Shown piece after piece: positions 36,014 to 47,158 of a DNA stretch of 64,000 nt (positions within the stretch are counted from its first letter, which is position 1; each line of letters opens with the position of its first letter). The position numbers were made by a program, and so were the translations under genes. The notes beneath the pieces are model-generated. The model made no database searches and was not told the origin of the DNA. It worked only from the letters and a program-made list of their open reading frames with translations. The DNA comes from Amia ocellicauda (lineage: Eukaryota > Chordata > Actinopteri > Amiiformes > Amiidae): NCBI RefSeq assembly GCF_036373705.1, contig NC_089855.1:35147219-35211218 (forward strand), written 5' to 3'.

Positions 36014-38617
36014 CAACATTACAGCAGCGGGACTGTATTTCACAGTATGCTGTTCCTTACATATGCCTTACCAACACTGTAAATACTGCACAGGTGTGAT
36101 GCTGCTGACTAGTTTAGGAGAATAGTTTCTCAATAATTTCATCCAGATTTCAATCTTACACAACACCTTGGAGAGAAACTGGCATGACAAATGGAGAGGA
36201 GACCACAGAGGCAAACATCCCAGACAGCACAAGAAAAAAATTACATGAATCTGCTTTGTGTCCCGTCCAGTTCACCCAGACCTCGGCTGCTTATCTGGTG
36301 TTCTCCTTAACCTACCCACCAAGGTCAGGATGGCACTGACTCTAAACACCTTTCAGCATCTGCTCAAGAGATAAGCCTACTTGTTGAGGAAGTAAATAGT
36401 AATAGCTTAAAGGTGAAGCAGGTCCATTCCTACTGTAAGAGAATTTGATATGCTTGGTTTTTCAGTCAATCTAAATAAATAGTTTAACTGAAAACTCATA
36501 GGTCAATTGGTTTCTCTTTTAAGATTCATTTTAGAGGTAAGATGCGTTCAAGTCACAGATGTGCAATAATCATTTATTTGTGACAAAAATAGAAAATGAA
36601 TATCATTCAATTATATTACTAAATAAGTAATATTAAGCTTCTGCTGGATTACAGAAAGACACAGATAATACCTGATTCCTCACAGGGCAGCTTAGATCAG
36701 TCTGGTCAGGCAGGCAGCGGGTGTGTCTCTCTCTCTTCCTCCTGCTCTTCTTCTTGTCATTGTCTCCTTCTTCTTCTTTTTGTCTGTTCCTTCTTTTATA
36801 AGGTTTTACTTTGACCAATCACATTTTGGCAGCATGACACTATGAGAAGGGTGCTCGATATAAATGTAACTTAAAAGTGGGGGTCTTTGAAATTTGGCTA
36901 GGAGCCAGTCAGAGGACTCTGGACACATAGTTAAGCTAGGGTCTACCAGAGCCCCTTGGAATGTAGGGAACTAGGATAAAGGGAAGAAGTCAATTTCCTG
37001 TACCAAACCAGATAGCATAGAATTTCCCATAGAAAAAATCATTCTAACAAATAATATCTTACAGTACAATTTTGGTTTTATGTGGCTTTACAGGTTGCAA
37101 TTAGTGCATATGTGTGACGCATGGCGTGGCACAGAAGTGTAGAACCAGGCACGTGCACAGGTAAGGCTCAACCTCACATGCCCTTTTTCCGTAAGACTTC
37201 CAAAGTGGCCTTTTTCCCGAGCACCTGCCCCCCGGACCGCACTTTGGCGGTAGAACACAGGTGCGTAGGAGCACAGCGTACTTAAACAAGTGAGGGGTTG
37301 ATGGCCAGTAAACAGGAGCAGGTCAAGAACAGTGGTCGAGGGGACAGGCAGGAGGTCAGGCGATTGGGCAAACAAACCAGAAGGGGCAATCCAGGAAGCA
37401 ATGGTAAAAGCAGGTAAGCAAAAGGTCAAATGGATACAGCAGGCAAAGTATCAGAAATGCTTAGAAACGATACCGGAAAGTAATCAAGACTTAGCAATAA
37501 GAGTCTGTAGCAGAGGGGTTTAAATAAGAGGAATATTGTGGGCTGGAAACTGTGGAAGGTGGTGCAAGTCCAATGGGAGGAGAAGGAAAAGATAGCAGTG
37601 GATGGAGAAGCTGAGTGAATGACAGGAGTGTTTTGATTAGGATGGTGGTAAACAGTGGAAGTGTGGAGGGAGGATGACACAATATGTAATATGTATGGCA
37701 TTTTTCCAATTGATCTTTTGCCCCAGCCAACAAACCTTTCCTCCACTTTTAACAGACCAGAAAAAGAGGAGGCATTAAGAAAGAATAAATTGTATTTGTT
37801 ACTTACACCAAATCGGAGCACAGGATATTACTGGACATTCACGTCTGCTGACAATGAGGGGAGCATGTGCAAAAGGATGTTTACATCCTTATGAAGTACA
37901 TAAACCATCATCACAAGCACTGAGGAGGACTGAGGGAAGACATTGGTGTGGAATAGCATTGGGGGAAAAACATTTACATAATGATATGTTACATATAGCC
38001 TGTAAAGTACATTAGATATAACTTTACTCTCTGAAGTCAGTCTGTCAGTCTTTTAATTTTACACCTCTACAAACCAATTTGTCCTGTTTCTGTTACATGT
38101 GAAGGTGTTAAATAATATGTATAGGATAGATAGAATGGCTTGAAGCCATAGGAATTCAATATGTCTTTATGTGAAGGTCTTTATAAAGGACCACACAAAA
38201 GATAGTATATAATAGCATAAAAAGTAATCAACTTCATGAACAATTTGAGACATGTTCTTTAGAGAAGACTTCCAGACTTTGCAGTAACATCACGATGGAT
38301 TATGCTTACATGTTCTCCTAGTAGGCAAATGTAACCCCCTGGTCAAGCCTGGCACAGGGGTTTATATAAGTCTTTAATACAGAGAAACAATGGGGTTTTG
38401 TAAATTCTTTGTTTTCTACAGGCCATGGAAATTAAGTGTATTCACTATCAATACCCATGTACATAGTTTAAGAAGTAATGTATTTTTGTTACAAATCCAG
38501 AACCTCTCTGGACTTGTATTGTAAATAGTTGTGTTTGGACGGTTATTTTTTCAAAGGAGACAAGGACTTTCTTTATTTTCTTTATGAAAATAACCCGTCG
38601 AGGGATGGACTCCACTA

Positions 38618-38777
38618 TAGGGTCGGCCGTGCACCGGCTCTGGAGCCTGGAGCCAGCTCCAGGACCTAGAGCCAGAGCGGAGCTGGACAGCTTTTGTTAG
38701 TTGTGCTCTGGAGCCAGAGCGGAGCTCATCGGAGCGCTCAGGAGCCTGGAGCTGGAGCTGAGGTCATGGAGCTTCTC
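38618..38777. repeat. GGAGCC/GGAGCT hexamer-rich segment, unit 3
   Basis: Copy of 22671-22830 with small changes (CCGGCTCTGGAGCC). Confidence 0.5.
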
Positions 38778-39210
38778 CACTCTTTCCCCCGTTCATTAAA
38801 CTCACTCAGATATTAAGTCCAGTTTTCTTAAATTAACAAAATATGTAACTTCATAGGCATTGTTGTATGTTGGGGGTTATAAAATAAGATCAATTCTCAC
38901 TCCAGCTATTAGTACATAATACATTATTTTGTATTAATTGTAATTATATGACACCTTCACTTTCTCACACCTCTCACTTTCCTAGAAGTGATTCTATAAT
39001 CTCAGGGCATCTCTCATAAACCACCAAGAAGTAAAGTCCATTTTAACTTTAAAGTTTTAAGTATTTACACATTATTTTATTCAAACCAAATTCTCCAAAC
39101 AGGGAGTTGCCTTGTTTGCCACTTTTGAGATACGAAAATACCCAATCGATTACAGTACTTAAAATAACCGGACATCTTCCAAAACACTGGACAGGGGGTC
39201 AAAGTACATG

Positions 39211-40203
39211 CACTACATGGTCAAAAATATGTGGACACCTGCTCGTCAAAGATCTCATTCCAAAATCATGGGCATTAATATGGAGTTGGTCCCCCCTTTG
39301 ATGCAATAACAGCCTCCACTCCACTCCATTAGTGAGGTTGGGCACTGGTGTTGGGCAATCAGCCCTGGCTCACAGTCGGCTTTTCCATTCATCCCATAGG
39401 TGGGATGGGGTTGAGGTCAGGGCTCTGTGCAGGCCAGTCAAGTACTTCCACGCCAATCTCGACAAACTATTTTTGCATGGACCTCACTTTGTGACCAACA
39501 AAAGACTATTTTATTTTGCTACGTACTTCAGCACTCAACAGTCCTGTTCTGTGAGCTTGTATGGCTGACCACTTCGCGGCTCAGCTGTTGTTCCTAGATG
39601 TTTCCTCTTAACAATAACAGCACTTGTAGTGGGTCACTACAAAGCTTCTACTAAGGGTTTAAAATGTATTTAACACTGACTATGCCACCTTGTGTTTAAG
39701 TTCAGTATAACATTGTATAAGGGACATATTATATATATAAAACCCTATAATACTTTCCTTATACAATGTTATACTGAACTTAAACCCCCTACTATTTAAA
39801 ATAATTAAAAGGCTCTGATTTAAGAAATTATTACTTCAATTAAGGGTTCAATTAAGTAATTGAGAGCTCGGTTGGAACAAAAACCAGCAGGGTAGGGGGT
39901 ATTCCAAGACCAGGGTTGGGAACCACTGGTCTAAACAAACAAACCCAGATCTCACTAGGCAGGCTTACCGCTACCATCCACCCAACAGCATGAAGTCACA
40001 TGCAGTGTTACAGCTCTCCGGACGTTACTCAGCTCAATTGCTGGCTTAGTAGAAATAACTATCTTCTAGTAAATTAATAAAATGAAATAAAACCACATGG
40101 TCTCATCAGATCATAGAATCTTCCTCTACTTGGTCTCAGAGTCTCCCACATGCCAAATACACTAATTAGAAAGGGTGTCCACATACTGTTGGCCATGTAG
40201 TGT
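39211..40203 (-). mobile_element. Deleted Tc1-like element, complete pair of termini (unit 3 and right flank)
   Basis: Left terminus CACTACATGGTCAAAAATAT at 39211 and matching inverse GGTGTCCACATACTGTTGGC...CATGTAGTG at about 40173-40203. The interior holds decayed transposase pieces (39211-39640), a 29-bp-arm palindrome, and a segment with CAGACCAGGGTTGGGAACCA-type repeat (about 39850-39935). It shows what the locus to the right of units 1 and 2 looked like before duplication. Confidence 0.65.
39694..39785. repeat. Perfect palindrome with 29-bp arms and AT-rich loop
   Basis: Left arm 39694-39722 (GTTTAAGTTCAGTATAACAT...) is the exact reverse complement of 39757-39785. The 34-nt loop starts GACATATTATATATATA. 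In units 1 and 2 the left arm is present but the sequence leaves the loop at its TATATATA tract directly into a DD36E terminus. Confidence 0.9.
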
Positions 40204-40417
40204 ACAAGTACCAGACAGTCCGCTAAAATACTGGCCGGCTGGCAACCCTAAATTGCCACAGACATCTTTACAGTTTTCTACTTTTTCATGTTTGAATGGT
40301 TAAACAAATGTTTGTCATTAATATTTTGTTTTTGTTAAACAGTTATTTACATAAAGGAAGTAAAAAAGGAATCATTATTTATAACGTTCGCATCCTAGTC
40401 TGCACTGTTTTTTGTGG

Positions 40418-40571
40418 CTCTGGAGCCAGAGCTGGAGCAGCATTGTGGAGCTGCACCGGAGCCGCTCCGGAGCTGGAGCTGGGGCTGCTGGAGCCAGGCT
40501 GGAGCTGGAGCTGAACCTCTGGAGCCACTCCGGAGCCGGAGCCAGCAAACCCGGAGCACTGCCAACCCTAC
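40418..40571. repeat. GGAGCC/GGAGCT hexamer-rich block
   Basis: Degenerate GGAGCC/GGAGCTGGAGCT units ending CCGGAGCACTGCCAACCCTA. It abuts and truncates the Tc1-like element that follows; its end is the inverse of the start of the blocks in the tandem units. Confidence 0.55.
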
Positions 40572-41373
40572 TCCACTAGACCTCTGAAAGTATGCTGTGG
40601 TATCTGGCACCAAGACGTTAGCAGCAGATCCTTTAAGTCCTGGAAGTTGCGAGGTGGGGCCTCCATGGATCGGACTTGTTTGTCCAGCACATCCCACAGA
40701 TGCTCGATTGGATTGAGATCTGGGGAATTTGGAGGCCAAGTCAACACCTTGAACTCGTGATTCATCAGACCAGGCCACCTTCTTCCATTGCTCCATGGAC
40801 CGGTTCTGATGCTCACGTGCCCATTGTAGGCGCTTTCGGCAGTGGACAGGGGTCAGCATGGGCACCCTGACTGGTCTGCGACTACGCAGCCCCATACACA
40901 ACAAACTGCGATGCACTGTGTGTTCTGGTACCTTTCTATCAGAACCAGCATTCACTATATCAGCAATTTGAGCTACAGTAGCTCGTCTGTTGGATCGGAC
41001 CACACGGGCCAGCCTTCGCTCCCCACATGCATCAATGAGCCTTGGCCGCCCATGACCCTGTTGCCGGTTCACCGCTTTTCCTTCCTTGGACCACTTTTGA
41101 TAGGTACTGACCACTGCAGACTGGGAACACCCCACAAGAGCTGCAGCTTTGGAGATGCTCTGACCCAATCGTCTAGCCATCACAATTTGGCCCTTGTCAA
41201 AGTCGCTCAGATCGTTACGCTTGCCCATTTTTCCTGCTTCTAACACATCGACATTGAGGACAAAATGTTCACATGCTGCCTATTATATCCCACCCACTGA
41301 CAGGCGCCATGATAACGAGAATAGTGTTATTCACTTCACCTGTCAGTGGTCATAATGTTATGGCTGATCGGTG
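40571..41373 (-). pseudogene. Internally deleted Tc1-like element and transposase
   Basis: The N-terminal part is intact from M at 41228 ([20 protein letters not shown], then [16 protein letters not shown]) to VAWSDESR. It then jumps over the middle of the protein to the C-terminal [20 protein letters not shown] in another frame (40568-40816). The first catalytic D and the E remain but the second D region is deleted. The right terminus (inverse of CACCGATCAGCCATAACATT) ends at 41373 before TA; the left terminus is lost against the GGAGCC block. It is related to, but distinct from, the DD36E copies. Confidence 0.8.
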
Positions 41374-41915
41374 TATATATAAATTGCTAAATAAATTAAT
41401 AATTTTGTCTTCAAAGTTGATGTGTTAGAAGCATCATCAGGGTTTACATCAGTGACCACACTCATACAATCAAGCAATAAAAGCAGCAACTGTGGGTCAT
41501 CCTCTGGAACATTCTCTGAAATCATCAGGGGCAGATATTGCATTAGACACCACATTTCACTAGCTGTGTCTAGATTACCCCATCTTTGCTCTTCAAGACA
41601 CTTCTAGGTATCGCCACTGGTTTACTGTTGGATGAAACATGGCCAACTGAAGTGTTGTATTCTGTTGTTCAAATCATCTAATTCAACATACTGTTTCTGA
41701 AATATCAGAACTTGCAGAATCAATTTGAGCTCGTATCCACAGACCAGCGTACATTTTGTTGTCTCAAATTTGCATATCAGTTATGCTAATCAAATATAAT
41801 TTTGCTTAGCAACACAAGTTGCTTGATTAGCAATTTAAATTGGTCTACCAATGATCAAAAGTGGTGTTTTTGTATGATTTGTTCTAATGACATATGATAT
41901 GTGCATTCTTATCTA

Positions 41916-42322
41916 CAGTGAGGGAAAAAAGTATTTGATCCCCTGCTGATTTTGTACGTTTGTCCACTGACAAAGAAATGATCAGTCTATAATTTTAATG
42001 GTAGGTGTATTTTAACAGTGAGAGACAGAATAACAACAAAAAAATCCAGAAAAACTAATTTCAAAAAAGTTATAAATTGATTTGCATGTTAATGAGGGAA
42101 ATAAGTATTTGACCCCTTCGACTTAGTACTTGGTGGCAAAACCCACAGAGGTCAGACATTTCTTGTAGTTGGCCACCAGGTTTGCACACATCTCAGGAGG
42201 GATTTTGTCCCACTCCTCTTTGCAGATCCTCTCCAAGTCATTAAGGTTTTGATGCTGACGATTGGCAACTCGAACCTTCAGCTCCCTGCACAGATTTTCT
42301 ATGGGATTAAGGTCTGGAGACT
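41916..42322 (-). mobile_element. Truncated copy of the 43.6-kb Tc1-like element
   Basis: Terminal repeat CAGTGAGGGAAAAAAGTATT at 41916 and the 3' part of a transposase gene homologous to 43596-44010; stops abruptly at about 42322. Confidence 0.8.
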
Positions 42323-42391
42323 TTCCGGATGCACTGTATATACCCCATGATCAAGCTGATTATTACACAATTAGAACCACTACTGAAGACT

Positions 42392-42948
42392 CTGTATAGG
42401 AAAGTTGAAGAAAGTGTTTTGTGATAATTATATAATGTTTTATATTAATACTAGCATTAGAAGTAGCTTGTATGCAGGCTAAGCAAAAGGTCAACAAGGT
42501 TAATTTGTTAGAAACTCCTGTCAGTAATAAAAGATCACACAGTGCCGAAATAGCCTACAGCTGTTTTGTTGAAAATCCGTTTGTGACTTAATTGTTTCTC
42601 CAGATAGGCAGGAATTGTTTCTGTTAATGAGCGATTGACACTAGGTAAATGACGACCGTGGGATCGCATCTTCCTAGTGCACATCAAAGACAGACATCTG
42701 CTTTTTGAAACCATCACCTCTTCAAGGGAAGACAGATCGTAAACAGACCCGGACTTGTACCTTCTGATTGGATGAACAACCATAAGATTTCACGTCGCTT
42801 TCCTATAAAGCTGCACTCATGTTTGTAAACATTAAGTCCTCACTGAAGGAATTTCTGACATGGGGCTTCCGAGCCGGCTTGATTAAAGTTCTATTTGCTT
42901 TATCTCGACGACTTATTTCCGAGATGGTTCTACAACTACTATTTCTCA
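42392..42948 (+). mobile_element. Possible LTR-like segment
   Basis: TATA-like CCTATAAAGC (about 42803), then ATTAAAG poly(A)-type signal (about 42884) followed by a T-rich stretch. The order and 80-bp spacing resemble an LTR, with tentative TG start and CA end. No convincing target duplication. It could instead be ordinary promoter or spacer sequence. Confidence 0.3.
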
Positions 42949-42951
42949 TAC

Positions 42952-43073
42952 GAACAAATTCACCCTCCAATTCTTCAGACGATTCATGAACTTCAGCCGA
43001 GGTCCAGCCTTAGGGATCCACTGTTCTAACTGCCTCTCAGTCAATAAGCAAAATGCCTCCTCATCTGCTTCTT
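42952..43073 (-). pseudogene. SAM-domain exon fragment of a SAMD3-like gene
   Basis: On the minus strand, acceptor TTTCTTTTTAG is followed by a frame encoding E-E-A-D-E-E-A-F-C-L-L-T, then RQLEQWIPKAGPRLKFMNRL before a stop. L-T-x-x-Q-L followed by I-P-x-x-G-P-R-L-K-F is the C-terminal half of a sterile alpha motif, close to the SAM domain of the fish SAMD3-like family whose zinc-finger relative lies at 142-2264. Only this fragment was found; neighbouring exons are missing. Confidence 0.55.
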
Positions 43074-43510
43074 CTAAAAAGAAATGAACAAGGAATTTAG
43101 AAGTCTAGAAATTCTAAAAAGTAGATTTGTATATAGAATGTATGTATGCACATATGTACACACATACATCAGTTCCCCCCCATATAACATATTTTAAACA
43201 TAATTTACACATCTACATACACACATTATATATGTATCATTCTGATAACAGGTACTAAAATATAATTGTAATATAATCATGGTAGATAACAACAAAATTA
43301 TACACTGGTTTAATTACTGTATGGTTTGTATTTAGTTTATTATTATTATTTGAATTTTTGGTAAAAAAAGAAAAGTGGAATTAAATCTATAAAAAAACAA
43401 ATAAAATTAAAACTATGTAAAAATAAATGTAATTATTCTTTTCATTTTGTTGGAATTACACTGAAGCATATGGTTTACGATATCTGTTGTTATACGGTTT
43501 TATATATATA

Positions 43511-43587
43511 CAGGTCTGGAAAAAATAAGAGACCACTTAACATTGATTTCTGAACTTGTAGTGGTCTCAATATTTTCCAGAGCTGTG
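43511..43587. mobile_element. 77-bp hairpin MITE of a Tc1-like family
   Basis: CAGGTCTGGAAAAAATAAGA...GACCACT at the left and its near-inverse AGTGGTCTCAATATTTTCCA...GAGCTGTG at the right. This is just the two terminal repeats of a well-known fish Tc1 family joined with about 20 bp between. Flanked by TA. Confidence 0.7.
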
Positions 43588-43595
43588 TATATATA

Positions 43596-45181
43596 CAGTG
43601 GGGGAAAAAAGTATTTGATCCCCTGCTGATTTTGTACGTTTGCCCACTGACAAAGAAATGATCAGTCTATAATTTTAATGGTAGATGTATTTTAGCAGTG
43701 AGAGATAGAATAACAACAAAAAAATCCAGAAAAATGCATTTAAAAAAAACTTATGAATTGATTTGCATTTTAATGAGGGAAATAAGTATTTGACCCCTTC
43801 GACTTAGTACCTGGTGGCAAAACCCTTGTTGGCAATCACAGAGGTCAGATGTTTCTTGTAGTTGGCCACCAGGTTTTCACACATCTCAGGAGGGATTTTG
43901 TCCCACTCCTCTTTGCAGATCCTCTCCAAGTCATTAAGGTTTCAAGGCTGACGTTTGACAACTTGAACCTTCAGCTCCCTCCACAGATTTTCTATGGGAT
44001 TAATGTCTGGAGACTGGCTAGGCCACTCCAGGACCTTAATGTGCTTCTTCTTGAGCCACTCCTTTGTTGCCTTGGCTGTGTGTCTTGGGTCATTGTCATG
44101 CTGGAATACACATCCACGACCCATTTTCAATGCCCTGGTTGAGGGAAGGAGGTTCTCACCCAAGATTTGATGGTACATGGCCCCATCCATCGTCCCTTTG
44201 ATGCAGTGCAGTTGTCTTGTCCCGTTAGCAGAAAAATACCCCCAAAGCATAATGTTTCCACCTCCATGTTTGACGGTGGGGATGGTGTTCTTGGGGTCAT
44301 TCCTCCTCCTCGAAACACGGCGAGTTGAGTTGATGCCAAAGAGCTTGATTTTGGTCTCATCCGAGACCACTTTCACCCAGTTCTCCTCTGAATCATTCAG
44401 ATGTTCATTGGCAAACTTCAGACGGGCCTGTACATGTGCTTTCATGAGCAGGGGGGCCTTGCGGGCGCTGCAGGATTTCAGTCCTTCACGGCGTAGTGTG
44501 TTACCAATTGTTTTCTTGGCGACTATGGTCCCAGCTGCCTTGAGATCATTAACAAGATCCTCCCATGTAGTTCTGGGCTGATTCCTCACCGTTCTCATGA
44601 TCATTGAAACTCCACGAGGTGAGATCTTGCATGGAGCCCCAGACCGAGGGAGACTGACAGTTATTTTGTGTTTCTTCCATTTGCGAATAATCGCACCAAC
44701 TGTTGTCACCTTCTCACCAAGCTGCTTGGTGATGGTCTTGTAGCCCATTCCAGCCTTGTGTAGGTCTACAATCTTGTCCATGACATCCTTGGACAGCTCT
44801 TTGGTCTTGGTCATGGTGGAGTGTTTGGAATCTGATTGATTGATTGCTTCTGTGGACAGGTGTCTTTTATACAGGTAACGAGCTGAGATTAGGAGCACTC
44901 CCTTTAAGAGAGTGCTCCTAATCTCAGCTCGTTACCTGTATAAAAGACACCTGGAAGCCAGAAATCTTGCTGATTGATAGGGGATCAAATACTTATTTCC
45001 CTCATTAACATGCAAATCAATGTATAACTTTTTTGAAATGTGTTTTTCTGGATTTTTTTGCTGTTATTCTGTCTCTCACTGTTAAAATACACCTACCATT
45101 AAAATTATAGACTGATCATTTCTTTATCAGTGGGCAAACTTACAAAATCAGCAGGGGATCAAATACTTTTTTCCCTCACTG
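43596..45181 (-). mobile_element. Near-complete Tc1-like (DD34E) transposon
   Basis: Terminal inverted repeats of about 200 bp: CAGTGGGGGAAAAAAGTATT at 43596 and the inverse ending CCCTCACTG at 45181, flanked by TA on both sides. It carries a transposase gene with one stop codon. Truncated relatives are at 41916-42322 and 59113-59363. Confidence 0.9.
43804..44814 (-). pseudogene. Tc1-like DD34E transposase with one nonsense codon
   Basis: From M at 44814 ([20 protein letters not shown]) the frame runs 290 codons to a TGA at about 43942, then continues in the same frame ([20 protein letters not shown] ... NKGFATRY) to TAA at 43804-43806. The N-terminal helix-turn-helix region, a G-G-G-x-I-M-L-W-G box and the catalytic residues D152 (VVSDET), D240 ([10 protein letters not shown]) and E275 (NPIENLW) are present; D240 to E275 spans 34 residues. 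The usual Trp before S-D-E-T is Val here. An upstream in-frame ATG at 44898 lies in the terminal region and is unlikely to be the real start. Confidence 0.85.
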
Positions 45182-46501
45182 TATATAAGTAGGCCTTCTT
45201 AAATTGCTATCATAAAACAATAACATATGAATATGCCCTGTTGCTTGGTTTGTTATGTTGGGTTTATTTTAAATATACAGTAGTTGTAAAAAGTAGTATC
45301 ACAAAATGGTGGCTGCTTTACGTGCCAATATATTCGTTAGCGCTCATTTTCCTGAAAACTATTTTTCATTATAAAGATGTCAATTAAAGGAATCTTTGAC
45401 ATCAAACCACTCACACCATATTAAGTATATCCAATTACATATTATTTAATATAGCACTATTCACAAGTGTAAAGATAATTGGAATACAAAAAGATAAGCT
45501 AATTGCAATCATATATAATTGTCCATGCAGAAACAAATTGTTAACTGAGCACTGGCTCAAGAGGTATAGCACAATTGTGTTAAAACCTTCAGTGAAGTAA
45601 ATGAGAAATGAATAACTAGTACCCAGATCAATACAGGAGAAAAAAAAAACATACTATTTTCATTATTATTTGTAATACCATTATCAGCATGTAGCCTTCA
45701 ATCATGCACTGTGGTTGATTTAAGTCATACATAATTGTTATTGTTTCTGATTTTGGTTTTACATATGTATATCTATATTAATGTTGTCACGTTAACACCA
45801 TCTGTAGAAATCGTGGTACTGCTACATCAATTTCACATCTTTAATTTAAAGCAATGACAAATGTAGTGTAGTGATCTCGAGTACTGCTAAGGCCTGGGCC
45901 CTAATGATGCGGGAGAAAGTCAATAAAATAATAATAGGTTTATGCCCTACTGAGTTTGTACACGCACTGGATACTGAATCATTGTAGATAAGTCAGATTT
46001 ACATGTAAGGGACGTTTTTCAAAATTTTGCTAGTAACTAGATTTTTGCATCGAACTTTCTGGAAGATGCACTGTTTTACTAAAAATGGCGGATGAGGCGA
46101 TGGTTACTCATAGTACAAGGAAATTACCACATAATAAGCATAAATAATAATCATTCTTATCTAATCAAATATTTCCTGCAGTCTTTCAAACCCCCATGCC
46201 ACAAGTGTTTCTTTCACAAATGCGTCCATTGATGTTGTTGTTTAAATATTAAACTATTAAAATGTGACTCAATCGCCTGCTACACCCTCCTTCTCCATCT
46301 CCTCCCTCAGATAACAAACAGGTGCGAAAGCGTATCATGGTGAAATTCAACCAATCACAGGCCGTGTATGTAAAACAGGCTGTTTTGATGTATTTATTAT
46401 TTACTGTTTGTCTGCACTTCACTGCATTGTCTGTGGTGGATCATAATCCAGAGGCTCTCACAGGGTGATTATTAAAACAACATGAATTAAGTAGATTTTT
46501 G
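45182..46501. other. AT-rich spacer, no gene seen
   Basis: No exon, repeat family or RNA gene recognised on either strand. Confidence 0.5.
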
Positions 46502-46649
46502 TTTTTATGTTGAAATGTTTATGAAGCATAAGCATGGGAGGGGGCGGGGATGCGTCCATCCCCTCACCCCCCCCATGTTTGCCCGGCTCAATAGGCATAG
46601 TGGATGCACCCCCCCATGCTTATGCTTGATAAACATTTCAACATAAAAA
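46502..46649. repeat. Inverted repeat with 37-bp arms and G/C-rich loop
   Basis: Left arm 46502-46538 (TTTTTATGTTGAAATGTTTA...) pairs with 46613-46649 with one mismatch. The 74-nt loop is rich in G then C runs. It could be a small foldback transposon or a stem-loop. Confidence 0.75.
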
Positions 46650-47080
46650 AAAACGCCACTGTTATCCAGTCATACATTCATGTACATTCATGATATGTTC
46701 GTTTGTAAAATGTGATTTGTAATGGTTCCCGATCTCCTTTTTTTTTTGGAGGAGGGGGCGAGAGGGGTGAATAAAAAACACCCTATGTGTGCAGAGACCT
46801 GCAGTCAAAAGCTGGACAATCTCTGGATCCCACCGCCATTTGAGCCCAAACATACAGCACTGAAACACAACACAGGATTCACCTGCTACGTGCACAGTAA
46901 CATGTTTAATATTCATATTAAATATGTTCATATTAATGTAACCTGCATAGCACTTTAATTCAGCTGCTCAGATAACACAGCGCCAGACTGATGTAGATCA
47001 CATCATTTAGCAAGAGGCAAATGGAGGGACATCGTATTCATTAAGAGCATGTGATATCCCAGTTTATGTTTAGGTAAGAA

Positions 47081-47150
47081 ACGCACACACACACACACAC
47101 ATACATACATGCATACATACATACATGTACACATACACACTATATATACA
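47081..47150. repeat. (CA)n/(CATA)n microsatellite
   Basis: Compound CA and CATA repeat immediately left of DD36E copy d. Confidence 0.85.
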
Positions 47151-47158
47151 CTCACCTA

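Larger units (their letters stand above)
32243..39735. repeat. Tandem unit 3 of 3 (about 7.5 kb)
   Basis: Sister of unit 2 with two extra deletions. About 421 bp are lost at 33854 (between TATTT repeats, equivalent to unit 2 25411-25832). About 522 bp are lost at 38507 (equivalent to 30487-31008). It is followed not by another DD36E element but by the intact right arm of a palindrome and unique sequence, so it is the terminal unit. Confidence 0.9.
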
